A stretch of DNA of 64,000 nt from Lentzea albidocapillata. GTDB lineage: Bacteria; Actinomycetota; Actinomycetes; Mycobacteriales; Pseudonocardiaceae. Under the pieces are notes generated by a model, which did no database searches, was not told the origin of the DNA, and worked only from the letters and a program-made list of their open reading frames with translations. Of this stretch, positions 15,158 through 23,101 are shown one piece after another. The position numbers and the translations under genes were made by a program. Positions within the stretch are counted from its first letter, which is position 1. Every line of letters begins with the position of its first letter. The DNA is taken from contig NZ_JOEA01000004.1 of the NCBI RefSeq assembly GCF_000719115.1, positions 1-64,000 on the forward strand, written 5' to 3'.

Positions 15158-17512
15158 GTGCCCGACCGCCTTTCAGTGGTCATCAACGAAGCCTGCGCCG
15201 ACCTGCCCAACGCGTCGGCCGAGGCGGTTCTGGCCGAGACCAAACGCAACCTCTACGACGGCATCACCGACGCGGAGCTCGCGCTCGCGCCGATCATGGC
15301 CGCCCGCACGATGGTCGAGCATGACCCGGACTACTCCTACGTCAGCGCCCGGCTGCTGCTGGACAAGCTCCGCGCCGAGGCCTGCGGAGTCCCCCTGTCG
15401 CACGCCGAGATGACCGAGCGCTACCCGGAGTACTTCGCTCAGTTCGTCCGCCACGGCATCGAGTTCGGCCAGCTCGACCCGCGCCTGGCCGACTTCGACC
15501 TGGCCCGTCTCGGCGCCGCGCTCGACGCCTCCCGCGACCTGAACTTCCAGTTCCTGGGCATGCAGACGCTCTACGACCGCTACTTCCTGCACCACGACGA
15601 CCGCCGCTACGAGCTGCCGCAGGCGTTCTTCATGCGCGTCGCGATGGGCCTCGCCCTCGAAGAGGACGACAGGAACGCCCGCGCGATCGAGTTCTACGAG
15701 CTGCTGTCGAGCTTCGACTTCATGTGCTCGACGCCGACCCTGTTCAACTCGGGCACCACACGCCCGCAGCTCTCGTCGTGCTTCCTCACCACCGTGGATG
15801 ACGACCTCGCCGCCATCTTCCACGGCATCAGCAACAACGCGCTGCTCTCGAAGTTCGCCGGCGGTCTGGGCAACGACTGGACCCCGGTGCGCGGCATCGG
15901 CGCGCACATCAAGGGGACCAACGGCAAGTCGCAGGGTGTTGTGCCGTTCCTCAAGGTGGCCAACGACACCGCGGTAGCCGTGAATCAGGGTGGCCGGCGC
16001 AAGGGCGCGGTCTGCGCCTACCTGGAGACCTGGCACATCGACGTCGAGGAGTTCCTCGACCTGCGCAAGAACACCGGCGACGAACGCCGCCGCACGCACG
16101 ACATGAACACCGCGAACTGGGTGCCGGACGAGTTCCTGCGCCGCGTGCGCGCGAACGGTCAGTGGACGCTGTTCTCCCCCGACGAGGTGCCGGACCTGCA
16201 CGACGCGTTCGGCAGCGAGTTCGCGGAGAAGTACCGTGCGTACGAGGAGATGGCCGACAACGGCGAGATCAAGGTCTTCCGTCGCGTGCAGGCCGTCGAC
16301 CTGTGGCGGCGCATGCTGACCATGCTGTTCGAGACCGGCCACCCGTGGATCACGTTCAAGGACCCGTGCAACCTGCGTTCGCCGCAGCAGCACAGCGGTG
16401 TCGTGCACTCGTCCAACCTGTGCACCGAGATCACCCTGAACACCACGATCGACGAGGTCGCGGTCTGCAACCTGGGGTCGGTCAACCTCGCGCGGCACGT
16501 CACGGCCGAGGGCATCGACCACGCGCGGCTCGAGAAGACCGTGCGCACCGCGGTGCGCATGCTCGACAACGTGATCGACGTGAACTACTACACGATCCCG
16601 GAAGCCAGGAACTCCAACCTGAAGCACCGGCCGGTCGGCCTGGGCCTGATGGGTTTCCAGGACGCGCTGTTCACACTCGGCACGCCGATGGCGTCGAAGG
16701 AGGCCGTCGAGTTCGCCGACCGCAGCATGGAGGAGATCAGTTACTACGCGATCTCCGCGAGTGCCGGGCTGGCGCGGGAACGCGGCGCCTACGGGTCGTT
16801 CGAGGGATCGCTGTGGTCGCAGGGCGTCCTGCCGGTCGACTCGCTGGAGATCCTGGCCGCGACCCGCGCCGAGGGTGAGCTGGAGGTCGACCGCTCGTCC
16901 ACATTGGACTGGGAGCCGGTCAGGGCGATGGCCCGCGCGGGCATGCGGAACTCGAACGTGATGGCGATCGCGCCGACCGCGACCATCGCGAACATCGCCG
17001 GTGTGAACCAGTCGATCGAACCGCTGTACCGCAACCTGTACGTGAAGTCGAACATGTCCGGCGACTTCACCGTGATCAACCCCGACCTGGTGCGGGCGCT
17101 CAAGCAGCGCAAGCTGTGGGACGAGCGGATGGTCTCGGACCTCAAGCTGCACGACGGCAGCCTCGGCGCGATCGACCGGGTGCCGCCGTACCTGAAGGCC
17201 CTGTACGCCACAGCGTTCGAGGTCGACAGCTCGTGGCTGATCGAGGCCGGTGCACGCAGGCAGAAGTGGATCGACCAGGCGCAGTCGCTGAACCTGTACC
17301 TCTCCCAGCCGAGCGGCCGCAAGCTCGACGAGCTCTACCAGCTGGCGTGGCTGCGCGGCCTCAAGACGACGTACTACCTGCGCACGCAGAGCGCGACGCA
17401 CGTGGAGAAGTCCACGTTGCAGGGCACCGACGGCAAGCTCAACGCCGTCTCCCCCGTCGCCGTGGACCCGAACTGCTCCATCACCGACCCCGACTGCGAG
17501 GCCTGCCAGTGA
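15158..17512 (+). CDS. nrdA: Class I ribonucleotide reductase, large subunit
   Basis: 784 residues from GTG 15158 with GGAGGA upstream. It reduces ribonucleoside diphosphates with radical input from NrdB. Active-site residues are present: C208 (SSCFLTT) and C437 (VCNLGS) as the redox pair, C422 and E424 in SNLCTEI, the Tyr pair in [10 protein letters not shown] for radical transfer, and the C-terminal CEACQ thiol relay. Compared with E. coli NrdA, the protein begins inside the ATP-cone: the first 20 or so residues, with the V-x-K-R-D-G nucleotide hairpin, are missing. Overall activity regulation by dATP may therefore be absent. It forms an operon with nrdB (4-base overlap) under a B12 riboswitch. 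Confidence 0.95.
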   Translation: MPDRLSVVINEACADLPNASAEAVLAETKRNLYDGITDAELALAPIMAARTMVEHDPDYSYVSARLLLDKLRAEACGVPLSHAEMTERYPEYFAQFVRHGIEFGQLDPRLADFDLARLGAALDASRDLNFQFLGMQTLYDRYFLHHDDRRYELPQAFFMRVAMGLALEEDDRNARAIEFYELLSSFDFMCSTPTLFNSGTTRPQLSSCFLTTVDDDLAAIFHGISNNALLSKFAGGLGNDWTPVRGIGAHIKGTNGKSQGVVPFLKVANDTAVAVNQGGRRKGAVCAYLETWHIDVEEFLDLRKNTGDERRRTHDMNTANWVPDEFLRRVRANGQWTLFSPDEVPDLHDAFGSEFAEKYRAYEEMADNGEIKVFRRVQAVDLWRRMLTMLFETGHPWITFKDPCNLRSPQQHSGVVHSSNLCTEITLNTTIDEVAVCNLGSVNLARHVTAEGIDHARLEKTVRTAVRMLDNVIDVNYYTIPEARNSNLKHRPVGLGLMGFQDALFTLGTPMASKEAVEFADRSMEEISYYAISASAGLARERGAYGSFEGSLWSQGVLPVDSLEILAATRAEGELEVDRSSTLDWEPVRAMARAGMRNSNVMAIAPTATIANIAGVNQSIEPLYRNLYVKSNMSGDFTVINPDLVRALKQRKLWDERMVSDLKLHDGSLGAIDRVPPYLKALYATAFEVDSSWLIEAGARRQKWIDQAQSLNLYLSQPSGRKLDELYQLAWLRGLKTTYYLRTQSATHVEKSTLQGTDGKLNAVSPVAVDPNCSITDPDCEACQ

Positions 17513-18561
17513 CCGAGAACCTGATCGAGGCAGGCGCCGCGCGCGTCTCCGTCGACGACAAGGCCATGATCAACTGCCGCGCCGACGTCAACCAGCTGCT
17601 GCCGCTGAAGTACCACTGGGCGTGGGAGAAGTACCTGGCCGGCTGCAACAACGCGTGGATGCCGACCGAGGTCTCCATGCAGGCCGACATCATGCTCTGG
17701 AAGACAGCGTCTTCCTCGGACGGCCTGACCGACGACGAACGGTTGATGATCAAGCGCAATCTCGGCTTCTTCGCGACCAGCGAGTCGTTGGTGGCCAACA
17801 ACATCGTGCTCGCGGTGTACCGCCACCTCACGAACCCGGAGTGCCGCCAGTACCTGCTGCGACAGGCCTTCGAGGAGGCCGTGCACACCCACACGTTCCA
17901 GTACATCTGCGAATCGCTCGGCCTCGACGACGGCGAGCTGTTCAACATGTACCGCGAGATCCCGTCCATCACGGACAAGGCGGCGTGGGCGCTGCAGTTC
18001 ACGCAGCACCTGGAGGACCCGGAGTTCAGGACCGGCACGCCCGAGACGGACCAGGCGTTCCTCAAGGACCTCGTGGCGTTCTACGTGGTCTTCGAGGGCA
18101 TGTGGTTCTACACCGGCTTCGCGCAGATCCTGTCACTCGGCCGCCGCAACAAGATGGTCGGCATCGCCGAGCAGTACCAGTACATCCTGCGCGACGAGTC
18201 GATCCACCTGAACTTCGGCATCGACGCGATCAACCAGATCAAGATCGAGAACCCGCACCTGTGGAACGACGTGTTCCAGAAGGAGGTGCGGACCATGCTC
18301 GCGGAGGGCTGCGAGCTGGAGATCGCCTACGGCCGCGACACCATGCCGAACGGCATCCTCGGCCTCAACTCCGAGCTGTGCGAGCAGTACATGCGGTTCA
18401 TCACGAACCGCCGGTGCGCACAGCTCGGCCTGGAGCCGGTGTGGGAGCCGGCCGAGAACCCGTTCCCGTGGATGTCGGAGATGATGGATCTCAAGAAGGA
18501 GAAGAACTTCTTCGAGACCCGGGTCATCGAGTACCAGAACGGCGGATCACTGGAATGGTGA
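17509..18561 (+). CDS. nrdB: Class Ic-type ribonucleotide reductase, small subunit
   Basis: 350 residues, GTG overlapping the nrdA stop. Metal ligands are clear: E92 in [11 protein letters not shown]123 and H126 in EEAVHTHTF, and E/H in RDESIHLNF. At the place of the radical Tyr122 of E. coli (four residues after H126) there is F130, and a Glu replaces the usual first Asp ligand. Both are the marks of class Ic R2 from Chlamydia trachomatis, which uses a Mn/Fe cofactor in place of a tyrosyl radical. The region [11 protein letters not shown] and the C-terminus [14 protein letters not shown] closely follow the chlamydial protein from memory. The tail NGGSLEW should dock to NrdA; the DNA coding for it recurs at 22190. 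Confidence 0.93.
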   Translation: MTENLIEAGAARVSVDDKAMINCRADVNQLLPLKYHWAWEKYLAGCNNAWMPTEVSMQADIMLWKTASSSDGLTDDERLMIKRNLGFFATSESLVANNIVLAVYRHLTNPECRQYLLRQAFEEAVHTHTFQYICESLGLDDGELFNMYREIPSITDKAAWALQFTQHLEDPEFRTGTPETDQAFLKDLVAFYVVFEGMWFYTGFAQILSLGRRNKMVGIAEQYQYILRDESIHLNFGIDAINQIKIENPHLWNDVFQKEVRTMLAEGCELEIAYGRDTMPNGILGLNSELCEQYMRFITNRRCAQLGLEPVWEPAENPFPWMSEMMDLKKEKNFFETRVIEYQNGGSLEW

Positions 18562-18567
18562 GCCGAG
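18536..18567 (+). repeat. 32-bp direct repeat, copy 1 (nrdB 3' end)
   Basis: From AGAACGGCGGATCACTGGAA to the end at 18567 this stretch codes for the nrdB tail NGGSLEW plus stop and a few bases beyond. It matches 22190-22221 at 30 of 32 positions. Both differences are third codon positions (GGC/GGT, GAA/GAG). Confidence 0.85.
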
Positions 18568-18571
18568 GTGG

Positions 18572-18607
18572 CGAGTGGTCGCGTGGCACGAAAGCGGCGA
18601 CCACTCG
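18572..18607 (+). terminator. Terminator after nrdAB
   Basis: CGAGTGGTCGC (18572-18582) and GCGACCACTCG (18597-18607) form a perfect 11-base stem with a 14-base loop, 11 bases after the nrdB stop. There is no T-run, as is common in high-GC actinomycetes. Confidence 0.65.
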
Positions 18608-18657
18608 TCATCAGGCAACACGGATGCCGTCGACAGAGCGTCGCTATGCTGCGAAGC

Positions 18658-18984
18658 ATGTCCGACTACCTCCAGATCACGACGGTCGCCGACAGTCAGG
18701 AAGTCGCGGTGCGCCTCGCGCGATCTGCCGTCGCCGCAAGGCTCGCGGCGAGCGCTCAGGTAGTCGGTCCGGCCACCTCGATCTACTGGCATCTCGGCGA
18801 GCTCGGCACCGGGCAGGAGTGGCAGGCCGTCTTGAAGACCACGGCTTCCCGTTGGCCGGCATTGCGCGCCCATCTGCTCTCGGAACACCCGTGGGACAAC
18901 CCGGAGGTCACCGCTGTGGAGATCGTCGACGCACCCGAGGCATACTTCGACTGGCTGAAGCGAACGGTCGCGCCGGCGGACTAG
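18658..18984 (+). CDS. cutA: CutA1-family divalent-ion tolerance protein
   Basis: 108 residues from ATG 18658 (ATG 18646 also possible). The fold is a small ferredoxin-like trimeric protein; conserved parts are TTVADSQEVAVRLARSAV, AACAQV-like AASAQVVGPATSIYWH, and the C-terminal EIVDAPEAYFDWL. The usual YxWxGxI core reads IYWHLGEL. CutA has been linked to copper tolerance and other signalling roles, but its molecular function is unsettled. It converges on the XRE-type gene, whose stop overlaps by 4 bases. Confidence 0.85.
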   Translation: MSDYLQITTVADSQEVAVRLARSAVAARLAASAQVVGPATSIYWHLGELGTGQEWQAVLKTTASRWPALRAHLLSEHPWDNPEVTAVEIVDAPEAYFDWLKRTVAPAD

Positions 18985-20459
18985 TGACGAACCTGCTCGA
19001 TGGTGTGCGACACGACAGCGGATGCCTTGAACTCCTGAAGCCGCTTCACCACGCCGTCGATGCGCTCCCAAGGCCGAACCGAACTGACACCTTGTGCGAG
19101 CCGGGCGCACTCCTGAGTCACGAGCGCAGCACGTTCGATCTCCTCGCCATCGATGAGGGCATGTGCCAACGACGTCATGTACAGCGCCTTGTCACGCGCG
19201 TGAGTGTCGTCGAACCGTGCCAAGGCAGCGTCCAGCGTGGCAACCGCTCGCAGTGGCCGCCGCAACTCGGCCCAGCAACGACCGGCCATGATCTCGATCT
19301 CGTTGTCGTCGACCCAGAACACCCAGTCCGGCTCAGCTCTCTCACAGCGTGCCTCCAACGCCGACCTGGCGTCCGCCAGCGCATGCTCGGCGGCCAGATG
19401 GTCGCCCGCGACCGCATAGGTCCACGCTTTGCGCTCAAGCAACAAGGCTCGAACCTTCGGCGTGGCGTCCTTCTCCGCCGCAGCGTACGACGCTTCGGCG
19501 AGGCCGATGTTCGGGCCCGTGGTGCTGACTTCCTGATACGCGAGGAAGGCCAGCGCATTTCCGGCAAGCGCCGCGTCCTTTGCCTCTTCAGCCGCCTTCA
19601 GGCTGTCGCGATAGTGCCGCTTCGCCTCGGCCTGCATGCCCGCGTCGAACGCCGCCCAGCCGGCCATCTGCGCCTGCTCCGAAATCACGCCCACCAAGGC
19701 CGTGTGGATCTTCGAGGAACAGTTGACCGACCGAACGTAGTGAACCGTTGATTCGAGTTCGGACGCGTACACGTCATACGTGTCCCGGCCGCCCAGGTAG
19801 TTGTCCAGCCGACGCAAGCGGGCCGTCCTGTCGAGCAGATGACGCCAGTCGGATTCTCCCGCGCGAGTCGGCTGAACGGGGCGGAATGTCGTCGCCATGC
19901 TGAGCACCGCCCCAGTGGCAGTCTCCAAGAACACGCGCCGGTCCACCTGGCACCTCACTTCGCCGGTCGACTCGATCAGGATGGCGAGCTGTTCGATCGA
20001 GATACCGAGGACTCTGGCGATAGCCGGCCGCTTCCACGGTTGCGGCATGCACTCTCCCCGCTCCCATCTGCCGACCGTGCTGAAGGCCACGCCGACCTCC
20101 TCGGCGAAGCTCTCCTGCGAGTGCCCTTTCCGTTGTCTGGCAACGGCAAGAGCGCTGCTTGCCCGCGCTGACCTGGAACCGCTTCGGCCTGCGACCGCCA
20201 CCGACTCCTGAGGAGCTGCGAGCAGTTCCTCGATCGACGACTCGAAGTAGCGCTCCAGCAGGCGAACCGTCGGAGCCCGCAACTGCTCAGGCGTGAGCTT
20301 GCCCGCGCACAGCCTTTGCACGTGCCGAGGGCTCAGAGTTCCGATCTCGCCGCTCTCGCGGGCGAAGATCTCCACCTGCTCCGCGAGCTCCTCGAACGTC
20401 AGCCTGCTTTGCTGGATGCGCAGTCCGAGGACCGTCCGCGCCGCGGTTATCAACGTCAC
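18981..20459 (-). CDS. Double-HTH XRE-type regulator with TPR-like C-terminus
   Basis: 492 residues from GTG 20459, preceded by a good GAGGAG; the longer frame to 20615 adds only an unrelated Arg-rich leader. Residues about 5-80 form a first helix-turn-helix region (LTFEELAEQV, LSPRHVQRLCAGKL). Residues about 105-165 form a classical XRE domain (HSQESFAEEVGVAFSTVGRWERGE). The rest is all helical with Ala-rich pairs typical of TPR arrays. Similar regulators control nearby small gene sets in actinomycetes. It is divergent to the Cys-rich protein and phosphotransferase genes, which are its likely targets. Confidence 0.8.
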   Translation of the reverse strand: MTLITAARTVLGLRIQQSRLTFEELAEQVEIFARESGEIGTLSPRHVQRLCAGKLTPEQLRAPTVRLLERYFESSIEELLAAPQESVAVAGRSGSRSARASSALAVARQRKGHSQESFAEEVGVAFSTVGRWERGECMPQPWKRPAIARVLGISIEQLAILIESTGEVRCQVDRRVFLETATGAVLSMATTFRPVQPTRAGESDWRHLLDRTARLRRLDNYLGGRDTYDVYASELESTVHYVRSVNCSSKIHTALVGVISEQAQMAGWAAFDAGMQAEAKRHYRDSLKAAEEAKDAALAGNALAFLAYQEVSTTGPNIGLAEASYAAAEKDATPKVRALLLERKAWTYAVAGDHLAAEHALADARSALEARCERAEPDWVFWVDDNEIEIMAGRCWAELRRPLRAVATLDAALARFDDTHARDKALYMTSLAHALIDGEEIERAALVTQECARLAQGVSSVRPWERIDGVVKRLQEFKASAVVSHTIEQVRH

Positions 20460-20794
20460 TCCGCTCCTCACGTCGACTTCACATGCCAGAGACCTGGACA
20501 TCTGAACATGTACGCGCTTGGACCGGCTGACACAACGACGTAAGGACGACCTAAGGCCGCGTTCACCCGTAAAAACCTCAGACCTCGTGATGAGCCGACG
20601 GTCAACTAGGTGCACCCGTTCGGGTTACCTGGGCAGACAAGAACTGCTGCGGAGGTTTCCGCAGATCAGAACCGTCGCTGCGACTTTGCTGCCACATCGG
20701 CGCCTCCTCCGCGCCCTGGTGCGGGAGGCCGGCGATCCGGTTGCCTGGTAGCAGCCGGGCCTGTGGCCGGCGCACCACTGGAAACGAGGAACCC
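20460..20794 (+). promoter_or_regulatory. Divergent promoter region, no gene
   Basis: 335 bases between the regulator gene and the Cys-rich-protein gene. The only open frames are short and Arg-rich, with no motif. The region must hold both promoters. A good ribosome-binding site (CGAGGA) lies at its right end, 6 bases before ATG 20795. I could not pick a convincing operator. Confidence 0.5.
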
Positions 20795-21301
20795 ATGACG
20801 ATCACCAACGTCTCAGTCGCGGGGCGGACACTTGTCACCGCACCGCTTTTCCATGCACTGACAGACCGCGCGGTCACCGATTTCGGCGTGGACCCGGCGC
20901 TCGCGCCGCGTGTTGTAGATCAAGCGCTGGCGTTCCTGGCGACGGCGGGGCGAAGCACCGCCGCGAACGTCCAGTTGAGGCCGTCCAAGGCAGTCGATCC
21001 CGGCTGGCACGCGTTCCTGATGTACACCCGCCCTTACCGCGCATTCTGCGTTCAGGTCGCAGGCCGGTTTCTCGATCATGTCCCCGATGACGATCCCACC
21101 GTGTCGAGCACGCGCAATGGTGCTCCAGTTCACGGTGTGGCTTCTACGATGCAGGCGATTGCCCGTGCTGGGTTCGTCGTCGATCCTGACCTCTGGCTCA
21201 TCGATGGCGCCAAGTGCGGACAGTGCCATGAGGACGGCAACTGCAGTGCCAGCGGCGGCGCGGGTGATGAGAACGAAGACGTGCGCTACCCCGACAAGTG
21301 A
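20795..21301 (+). CDS. Glycine-rich-domain-like protein with Cys cluster
   Basis: 168 residues from ATG 20795. The core (DPALAPRVVDQALAFLATAG, VDPGWHAFLMYTRPYRAFC) matches a small actinomycete family related to the plant GRDP/DUF1399 domain as I remember it. A C-terminal KCGQCHEDGNC has three Cys and one His in 11 residues, a possible metal site. There is no signal peptide. Its stop overlaps the start of the phosphotransferase gene (GTGA), so the two are coupled. Function unknown. Confidence 0.65.
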   Translation: MTITNVSVAGRTLVTAPLFHALTDRAVTDFGVDPALAPRVVDQALAFLATAGRSTAANVQLRPSKAVDPGWHAFLMYTRPYRAFCVQVAGRFLDHVPDDDPTVSSTRNGAPVHGVASTMQAIARAGFVVDPDLWLIDGAKCGQCHEDGNCSASGGAGDENEDVRYPDK

Positions 21302-22215
21302 GTGGACAGAGCACCGTGAAAACTCGTTGGGCCGACTTGCCCGCACACGTCAGAACCGCTGTCGTGAACCGGGTCGGCCAGCTGACCGGCGCTAAAGACA
21401 TCGTTCAGGGAGCAGCGAGTGACCTGAGCACCGTCCTGTTCACGGCGGAGGGGCCGGACGTGTTCCTCAAGGGTGTGCGCGGTGTCAGCGTGCGCATGCG
21501 CTGGCTTCGCAACGAGATCACCGCTGGAGCGATCGCCGCGGGAATCGCTCCAGCAGTCCGCTTCCACGCCGACATCGACGACTGGCTGCTGGTCGGTTTC
21601 GAACATCTGAAGGGACGAACCGCCAGCCTGGCTCCGCATTCACCGGATCTGGGGACTGTCGCCGAAGTCCTCGGAACGCTCAGTGCGATCACCACATCCG
21701 AACTGCGCCCGCTCCGTGATCGGTGGACGCTCACAGACGCGTGGATCACACTCGCCGGCACGAACCCCGAAGTCGTGGCCGGATGGGATGTCGCGAAGTT
21801 GACCCATCACGCCACTCTCATCACCGAGTTGATCGACGGTTCCTGCCTGCTGCACACAGACATGCACGGCGAGCAGTTCCTGATCGACGAAAGCGGCGCG
21901 GCACACGTGATCGACTGGGCCTTCCCCGCCCGCGGCGCGGCGTGGGTCGACGGTGCGTTCCTGACGCTGCGCCTCATCGAGGCCGGCCATTCACCACAGG
22001 AGGCCGAACGCTGGGTGTTGCAGCTCCCCGGTTTCGCCGAGGTCGACGCAGAGCCAAGGCTGACCGCGTTCTCTGCCTTCATCGCAGGGCTCTGGACCAC
22101 CTGGGCGGTCTCCAGCAACCCTCCCGCTGGGGCGGCGCACCGGGCACGCTTGGCTCTCGACTACGCGGCTTACCGGTTCCGCACGAACGAGAACGGTGGA
22201 TCACTGGAGTGGTGA
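21298..22215 (+). CDS. Phosphotransferase (APH/choline-kinase fold) with NrdB-like tail
   Basis: 305 residues. The small kinase fold shows LLHTDMHGEQFLID (catalytic loop, Asp in HTDMHGEQ) and HVIDWAFPARG (metal-binding D of the D-W motif), with FLKGVRG as a likely Lys strand. It is too diverged to name a substrate and need not confer antibiotic resistance. The last seven residues, NGGSLEW, are identical to the C-terminus of NrdB in this window, and the DNA there is a 30/32 repeat. The tail was probably acquired by recombination. The 3' end overlaps idi, which runs the opposite way. Confidence 0.75.
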   Translation: MSGQSTVKTRWADLPAHVRTAVVNRVGQLTGAKDIVQGAASDLSTVLFTAEGPDVFLKGVRGVSVRMRWLRNEITAGAIAAGIAPAVRFHADIDDWLLVGFEHLKGRTASLAPHSPDLGTVAEVLGTLSAITTSELRPLRDRWTLTDAWITLAGTNPEVVAGWDVAKLTHHATLITELIDGSCLLHTDMHGEQFLIDESGAAHVIDWAFPARGAAWVDGAFLTLRLIEAGHSPQEAERWVLQLPGFAEVDAEPRLTAFSAFIAGLWTTWAVSSNPPAGAAHRARLALDYAAYRFRTNENGGSLEW

Positions 22216-22221
22216 GCCGAG
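22190..22221 (+). repeat. 32-bp direct repeat, copy 2 (phosphotransferase 3' end)
   Basis: AGAACGGTGGATCACTGGAG onward to 22221 repeats the nrdB 3' end (18536-18567) at 30 of 32 positions and in the same reading frame. The repeats bracket 3.6 kb holding cutA, the XRE-type regulator, the Cys-rich protein and the phosphotransferase. Confidence 0.85.
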
Positions 22222-22794
22222 CCGCACCGCTTTAGGGAGCCCGGCCCGGTCCGCGACCGGCCACGCCAGCGGATCGGGCCCCAGCTCCACCAGTGCGGCG
22301 ACCTGCAGACGCGACCACGGCGAGATTGCGCGCGTGCCGTCGAGCACGCTGGAAGCGAACTCGCTCCACGGAACCCGCTCGGTCGAGTCGACCTCGTCCG
22401 GGTTGGGGACCGGCTCGTCGTCGGAGAGCACACGGAACACCGGGCACATCTCGTTCTCGACGACGCCGTCCATCTCGGCGCGGTAGCGGAAGGCCGGCAG
22501 CAGCAGTTCGGGTTCGGAGACCTTCATGCCGAGCTCGTCGCGCAGGCGCCGGAGCACGGCCTGGGCCATGTCCTCCTCCGGGAGGGGGTGGCCGCAGCAG
22601 GTGTTCGTCCACAGGCCGGGGAACGTCTTCTTGTGCAGTGCCCGGCGGGTGAGCACGGTGTTGCCCGCCGAGTCGAAGACGTAGCTGGAGAACGCGAGGT
22701 GCAGCGGGGTATCCGCGTGGTGCACCACTGCCTTGTCCTCGACGCCGATGGCCGAACCGTCCTCGGCCAGGAGGACCACCTGTTCCACAGTCAC
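22201..22794 (-). CDS. idi: Isopentenyl-diphosphate delta-isomerase, type 1
   Basis: 197 residues from GTG 22794 (GTGs at 22800 and 22803 are alternatives). It interconverts IPP and DMAPP. Conserved parts: HLAFSSYVFD, TRRALHKKTFPGLWTNTCCGHP with the catalytic Cys, RRLRDELGM (Nudix-like helix), and ENEMCPVF with the catalytic Glu. Its last residues GSPLQ and stop lie inside the 32-bp repeat shared with the nrdB 3' end, so the tail may have been replaced. Confidence 0.93.
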   Translation of the reverse strand: MTVEQVVLLAEDGSAIGVEDKAVVHHADTPLHLAFSSYVFDSAGNTVLTRRALHKKTFPGLWTNTCCGHPLPEEDMAQAVLRRLRDELGMKVSEPELLLPAFRYRAEMDGVVENEMCPVFRVLSDDEPVPNPDEVDSTERVPWSEFASSVLDGTRAISPWSRLQVAALVELGPDPLAWPVADRAGLPKAVRLGSPLQ

Positions 22795-22899
22795 GGGCAC
22801 CACGTAATCACACGGGGGCCAAGATCGGGAACCGCGCGGTCGGGTGAGCTTGAGCGGGGAGATAGCCGGACCATAGGTGTCGCAGGTCACTCTGGGGGC

Positions 22900-23088
22900 A
22901 TGACTTCCCCGTTCGCACAGGCTCACACCATGTTCCTGGTGCTGGTCAGCCCGACGGGCCAGTACTCGATCTGGCCCGCGGTGCTGCAGGTGCCCGCCGG
23001 CTGGCAGGTCGTCCACGGAGTCGCGTCCAGGCAGTCCTGTGCGGACTACGTGGACGCGCTCCGGTTCGACGTGCCGATGGCGGCTTAA
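22900..23088 (+). CDS. MbtH-like protein
   Basis: 62 residues from ATG 22900 with GGGGG upstream. The pattern FLVLVSPTGQYSIWPAVLQVPAGWQVVHG..SRQSCADYV is that of MbtH proteins, small partners that help NRPS adenylation domains fold. It is shorter than usual and lacks the last conserved W-x-D-x-R-P segment after DYV, reading ALRFDVPMAA in its place. No NRPS is within the window, so it is an orphan here. It may serve NRPSs elsewhere or be a decaying copy. Confidence 0.85.
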   Translation: MTSPFAQAHTMFLVLVSPTGQYSIWPAVLQVPAGWQVVHGVASRQSCADYVDALRFDVPMAA

Positions 23089-23101
23089 CGAAGTTCCACC
23101 A

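Noticed and set aside
15173..17401. A 742-codon open frame antisense to nrdA
   Set aside because: No motifs, extreme Arg/Val/His content; explained by third-position GC bias of nrdA.
20518..20751. 77-codon frame in the gap between the XRE-type regulator and the Cys-rich protein gene
   Set aside because: Arg/Leu-rich without motifs or ribosome-binding site; more likely promoter DNA.
21298..22215. Aminoglycoside resistance gene
   Set aside because: The kinase fold is shared by many small-molecule kinases and the sequence around the catalytic loop is not that of a known resistance enzyme.
18536..22221. Calling the 3.6-kb segment between the nrdB-tail repeats a mobile element
   Set aside because: No integrase, transposase or excisionase gene lies inside and it contains the ordinary gene cutA, so I report the repeat only as an observation.
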